Positions 60,201-64,000 of a stretch of DNA of 64,000 bases are shown piece by piece. Location: contig JAUJYZ010000686.1 of the NCBI GenBank assembly GCA_033675265.1, positions 124,001 to 188,000 on the forward strand, read 5' to 3'. This stretch comes from Actinostola sp. cb2023 (taxonomy: Eukaryota > Cnidaria > Anthozoa > Actiniaria > Actinostolidae). Every line of letters begins with the position of its first letter. Position 1 is the stretch's first letter. The notes beneath the pieces are model-generated. The model saw nothing but the letters and a program-made list of their open reading frames with translations, did no database searches and had not been told where the DNA came from. The position numbers and the translations under genes are program-made.

Positions 60201-62980
60201 ACCTGGCACGCAGAGGACTACTTGAGAAGGTGGCTAGTGTTGATTGGCTGACTCACTGACTCACTCGCTCGCTCGCTCACTGGACACGAGCTCTCGCTTA
60301 CTGATTCATTGGACTGCATCGCTGACTTTTAAAATACCGACATCTGACATTAGAGTCGTTTTCGTATATGAGTGGGAAGTAGTTACGGTACGGTTCGTGC
60401 CATACGGTCGAGTGACCGTGACGTGTTGATTGGTTGAGCAATGATATATTTTGCGCTGTGATTAATTGGTCGACTAGAAGTACCGTGACTGCATTACTAC
60501 ATAGGTTCCCCACTCATGCGAAAACGATTCTAACTATGTGACTTATTATTGTAATTAACTATAACTGAGTGACTGAGTGACTGACGCTTGTCTTCACTAT
60601 CTTCTAAGGTACAAAACAGGTCAGCTACGCGAAGACCTGGAAAACCTACTGGTAACAGAAGACTTGAAGAACTTGGCAAATGGTGAAAAAATCGAATTTA
60701 GTGTTGAGATGAGTGAAGATGAATACAGGAACGCTTGCCTTGACTTGGTGATCGCGCATTATGAAGGTAACCAACAGTGCAAAATTGCCGTTTGTCTGCT
60801 GTTTCCCAGTCTCTAGCGCAGCCATTTCACTGAACCGCGGAGGGAATGGGACCAACCGTAAGAACAGGTAGTCTGCGTAGCCTGGCTTTCCGAGAGCCAA
60901 GTTACGCAGGCTAATGCAAAGGGTAGTGCTTTTTGAGTACTTTGCGGATATTACTTTCGTTTTCTAGTGAATTTCTTCAGTTCGTCTCATAAAGTGTGTC
61001 CCCTAACTAGCTCGCTTTCATGTACGGAATCCTAAAGCATTATGGGTAACTAACTATTCGCGAGATAGTCCATTCTTTAATATTTTGGAATGAATTGTTA
61101 ATTCATGAATTTAACATTTTTACGTTTATCTTTTTATTTTGATTTGTTCAGCTACAAGTTACCTCAACACCAGTCTCTCACGGACACTACATCGTTCCTG
61201 TTCTTTAACGGATATGACGTCACTCAACATACAGCCAATCATGGAAAACGCTCGAATCCAAGAGTTGCCACGTGACACAAAATACAAGATACCAATACAA
61301 AATAAACATCTCTTAAAGCTTCAATTAAGCGAATGTTCTTCGATGTCATCAGGACGCTTTAGTTCAAGTGTTTGCAGCGAATCATCTGAAAGTACTGGTG
61401 CGTATCCAGGCATTCCAATCATTAAAATATATTGTGCGCGCGTCTCTTTTGGTGGGTTTCCTGTGGCAGGGAGCGTTGGCATATTATATATTGGGCTTCC
61501 TGTGGCAGAGCGCGCGGCATATTGTATATTGGGCTTCCTGTGGCAGAGCGTGCGGCATATTGTATATTGGGCTTCTTGTGGCAGGGCGCGTTGGCATATT
61601 ATATATATTGGGCTTCCTGTGGCAGAGTGTGCGACATATTATATATTGGGTTCCCTGTGGCAGAGTGCGCGGCATATTATATATTGGGTTTCCTGTGGCA
61701 GAGCGCGCGGCATATTATATATTGGGCTTCCTGTGGCAGAGTGTGCGACATATTATATATTGGGTTCCCTGTGGCAGAGTGCGCGGCATATTATATATTG
61801 GGTTTCCTGTGCCAGAGTGCGCGGCATATTATGTATTGGGTTCCCTGTGGCAGAGCGCGCGGCATATTATATATTGGGTTCCCTGTGGCAGAGCGCGCGA
61901 CATATCATATATTGGGTTCCCTGTGGTACTCGTAATTTGTGTTACTTTTTTGTAGATGATTCCCACTTTTTACTTTGTGATTTCCTCCAAACGAGCGACA
62001 AAGTTCAAGATATCTGTGCCCTTCTCGACCGAGATATGATATTGTGCGACGATTGGCGGAGCCTCGCTTCCGAGTTCGGTAACAAGATGATTAATATTCG
62101 TCTCTGGGAAAGAAAGCCTTCGCCTTCGTTGGCTTTGCTGGAAGACATTGTCTTCAAATCGCCATACACGAAAGTGACTGAGCTAATCGATAAATTGTCG
62201 GAATTAGACCGGGATGATGTCGTGGCACAAATACAAGGTACAGGGGAATACCGGGAATGCATATATATGTGTATTTTTATTTTGTTTTCCTCTTCGTTTT
62301 TGACGAGACAATTGACTCGCCTCCCCCCTCCTCCCATCTTTTATAGTGTATTTTAACCGATATAATTAATGTTGAAAAATGTTCTTGAATTGCTGCATAG
62401 AGTCGTTTTCGTACTGATGAGTGAGAAGTAGTTACGGTACGGTTCGTGTCGTGCGGTACCGTGCCGTGACTGTGCCGTGTCCAAGCATTCTGATTGGTTG
62501 AGCAATGATTTTGCGCACTGTGATTGGTTGAATAGAATGTCTTCGATTCCGTACCGCGTGACCGTAAGGTTTCCCACCCGTAAGAAAACGACTTTAGTCT
62601 ATGTTGTGCCATAACGTACAATACTAAGGCTCATATTTCGTATATTTGCAGGTCGTGAATACAATAGCGACCCCTTATCACTATGGAACCTACCATTCAT
62701 GGTTAGAAAGAAAATTGCTGTAGAACTGGACAGTGCTACACAATCACAATTTACTGATGTGGTCCGTAATCTCGCAGATAATATAAGCCCCGGCGAAATA
62801 GAGTCCCTTAGAAAACGCCCCTCGCCAACCATGACCCTTCTAGAGGAACTAGAAACAGCGTTTCCCTCTTTACATGTATCACACCTCCGTGATGCGTGTC
62901 TTCAGGGTAAAGTTACCGACGCTGTAAAAACGCTAGAGCGATACACAAGAATGACTCAGTTAAAAAGGAAGAGAGTTTAA
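57245..62980 (+). CDS. DED / TRADD-N-like / double death-domain adaptor
   Basis: Exons: 57245-57593, 58537-58608, 59831-60053, 60609-60766, 61152-61397, 61956-62237 and 62652-62980; all phases join, giving 552 residues. Residues 1-95 form a death effector domain (EYRAMLLVVARQIGTKELEE; GYMLDKIGRQDLVLKL with the R-x-D-L motif). Residues about 155-265 (GSVKLLLWATDLSALKELWN, YKTGQLREDLENLLV, SEDEYRNACLDLV) resemble the TRADD N-terminal fold in pattern; this is a weaker call. A Ser-rich linker (about 270-350) precedes two death domains, 360-443 (DDWRSLASEFG, RKPSPSLALLEDI, LDRDDV) and 450-540 (SLWNLPFMVRKKIAVELDSA, RKRPSPTMTLLEELE). DED and DD domains join receptors to caspases or kinases, so a cytosolic scaffold in apoptosis or innate immunity is inferred. 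There is no caspase or kinase domain. The architecture is unlike vertebrate FADD, which has one DED and one DD. Confidence 0.8.
57690..57838. mobile_element. Palindromic MITE in DED/DD intron 1
   Basis: CAGAGTGCAAACACTAAAAC and its complement (57812-57833) bracket CATGAAACAGTACTAAGT arms. Confidence 0.75.
58087..58262. mobile_element. Palindromic MITE in DED/DD intron 1
   Basis: GGTATGTCCTCTTATTTACC and GGTAAATAAGAGGACATACC are exact inverted ends of about 60-bp arms (CGTCAAAATTGTT inside). A related half sits at 58379-58402. Confidence 0.8.
58998..59460. repeat. Tandem repeat of about 180 bp, 2.5 copies
   Basis: ACAGTAAATGTATGGGAGAA, AGAATCTTTTCCAGTGTC and GAAGAAAGCCAAGGATTGTA recur in the same order at about 59010, 59195 and 59380. 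An open frame spans it without a known domain. DED/DD intron 2. Confidence 0.75.
60354..60537. mobile_element. MITE, AGTCGTTTTCG family
   Basis: Ends are TTAGAGTCGTTTTCGTATAT and ATGCGAAAACGATTCTAA. Internal GATTGGTTGAGCAATGAT is shared with 62399-62597. Confidence 0.8.
61398..61955 (+). repeat. 38-bp minisatellite filling an in-frame intron of the DED/DD gene
   Basis: About 12.5 units starting GGGCTTCCTGTGGCAGAGCG occupy 61452-61930. The intron runs from the donor GGTGCGT at 61398 to the acceptor TTTTTGTAG at 61955. It is 558 bp long, a multiple of three, and has no stop in the frame that joins the two exons. Retention would insert 186 residues with repeated ILGFLWQS and YWVPCGR-type motifs between the linker and the first death domain. 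Confidence 0.8.
62399..62597. mobile_element. MITE, AGTCGTTTTCG family
   Basis: AGAGTCGTTTTCGTACTGAT and GTAAGAAAACGACTTTA ends, in the last DED/DD intron, about 55 bp before exon 7. Confidence 0.75.
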
Positions 62981-63206
62981 AAAGGTTGGAAAGGGTAGGT
63001 GGTGATTCTGGGATAGATCCAACTGGACCCACAATTGCATGAATAGCAGTCTCCAGGATCGATCTATTATAGACCGGTCTACGGGTGGCAAATAAATTGG
63101 AAGATATGATCATATAAACCATTGATGTAGCAGTCTTAGATTTTGACAATCTTATCTCCAATGTAAAAACTGTATAGCCTATCCAAACTCCAAACTAGTC
63201 TTTCAG
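62981..63206. other. 3' flank of DED/DD gene and left half of a split repeat
   Basis: From 63146 the sequence AATCTTATCTCCAATGTAAA matches the repeat at 15257-15542 up to CTAGTCTTTC, where the TIR element begins. Confidence 0.5.
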
Positions 63207-63804
63207 TCCATAAGTAGGAGCATCCATGCTACATATTGGGTCAATGTCACGCCGGTTTGAACAAGTTTGGCTATTTTTAGAACACGATTTCTCGAAATTG
63301 ACCAATCACTGTGCACTTCCAGTTTTATTTGATGCAACTCGTTTTATTTGTTGCAATTCGTTTTATTTGCAGCAACTCGTTTTATTTGTAGCAACTCGTT
63401 TTATTTGCAGCAACTCGTTTTATTTGCAGCAACTGGCGTTTTATTTGCAGCAACTCGTTTTATTTGATGCAACTCGTTTTATTTGTTAACTCGTTTTATT
63501 TGCAGCAACTCGTTTTATTTGCAGCAACTCGTTTTATTTGCAGCAACTCGTTTTATTTGTTGCAATTCGTTTTATTTGCAGCAACTCGATTTATTTGCAG
63601 CAACTCGTTTTATTTGCAGCAACTTGTTTTATTTGCTGCAACTCGTTTTATTTACTGCAACTCGTTTTATTTGCTGCAACTCGTTTTATTTGTTGCAACT
63701 CGTTTTATTTGCAGCAATTTCGTGTTCTAAACTAGCCAAACTTGTTCAAACGCCGTGACAGATTTTAATGCTACATGGATGCTCCTACTTATGGGCTCCT
63801 GATC
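63207..63804. mobile_element. TIR element containing a 19-bp satellite
   Basis: Left end CAGTCCATAAGTAGGAGCAT and right end ATGCTCCTACTTATGGGCTC-CTG are related to the element at 4675-5205. The arms reach GTTTGAACAAGTTTGGCTA and GTTCTA. The interior 63330-63720 is about 20 copies of GCAACTCGTTTTATTTGCA. It is inserted into a copy of the 15257-15542 repeat, which continues at 63805. Confidence 0.75.
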
Positions 63805-64000
63805 GAGGACAACACCTTGAAAAACTTGTAACTATTAAATTCACTCAGTGGAGTGTTGTTCGTGGCCGCTCATTTATAAACTAAACACTCAGACCCAGTC
63901 TTCCAACATATTTGTCACAGACCGATATATATAGAGAAGCTTTAGCATCTTTAAATGAGGGGGGGGGGGGGGGGGGGGGTATAGGGTCTGCTGCATGTTA
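63805..64000. repeat. Right half of the split repeat and terminal poly-G
   Basis: CACCTTGAAAAACTTGTAAC and CCAGTCTTCCAACATA match 15457-15542. A run of about 21 G lies at 63959-63979. Confidence 0.6.

Overview
This window is nuclear DNA from an animal, most likely a marine invertebrate and plausibly a non-bilaterian such as a sponge or cnidarian. The evidence is spliceosomal introns with GT..AG ends, clearly metazoan genes (a death-domain adaptor, sperm-tail SPMIP2, ZFAND4, VDAC), AT-rich introns of about 0.3-4.7 kb, and very many small inverted-repeat elements and minisatellites. I cannot name the species. There is no prokaryotic operon structure.

Layout. (1) 2374-3139, minus: the first four exons of a UBE2D-type ubiquitin-conjugating enzyme; its catalytic exons are not seen and probably lie beyond the left edge. 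(2) 3755-17485, plus: adenosine kinase in at least 12 exons, with one expected short exon not found; its introns hold a 53-bp satellite, a 90-bp satellite grown inside an inverted-repeat element, and a 38-bp minisatellite. (3) 17632-18725: a 21-bp minisatellite and a C/T tract. (4) 19449-37503, plus: ZFAND4-like protein (ubiquitin-like domain plus AN1 zinc finger) in 11 exons, with an apparent one-base frame break in exon 8. (5) 38-45 kb: a nest of transposons, including a 1.94-kb TTAA-flanked inverted-repeat element that carries a gene with a P2X7-type cysteine-rich C-terminal domain. (6) 45603-47785, minus: SPMIP2 (C4orf45) homologue, head-to-head with (7) 48189-53240, plus: a voltage-dependent anion channel, 283 residues from its usual start, with a possible in-frame 40-residue N-terminal extension. 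(8) 53.9-56.3 kb: a 107-bp satellite, inverted-repeat elements and a purine tract. (9) 57245-62980, plus: a 552-residue adaptor with a death effector domain, a TRADD-N-like segment and two death domains. One of its introns is a 38-bp minisatellite that is open in frame and a multiple of three long. (10) 63.2-63.8 kb: an inverted-repeat element filled with a 19-bp satellite.

How the genes relate. The genes are housekeeping (UBE2D, ADK, VDAC), ciliary (SPMIP2, possibly ZFAND4 by an RFX-type promoter motif) and cell-death or immune signalling (the DED/DD protein). They do not form one pathway. The most unusual features are the adaptor and its open minisatellite intron, the P2X7-domain gene inside a transposon, and satellites that appear to have arisen inside MITEs. 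Exon boundaries were read by hand from splice sites, reading phase and remembered family sequences. No alignment or search was run.
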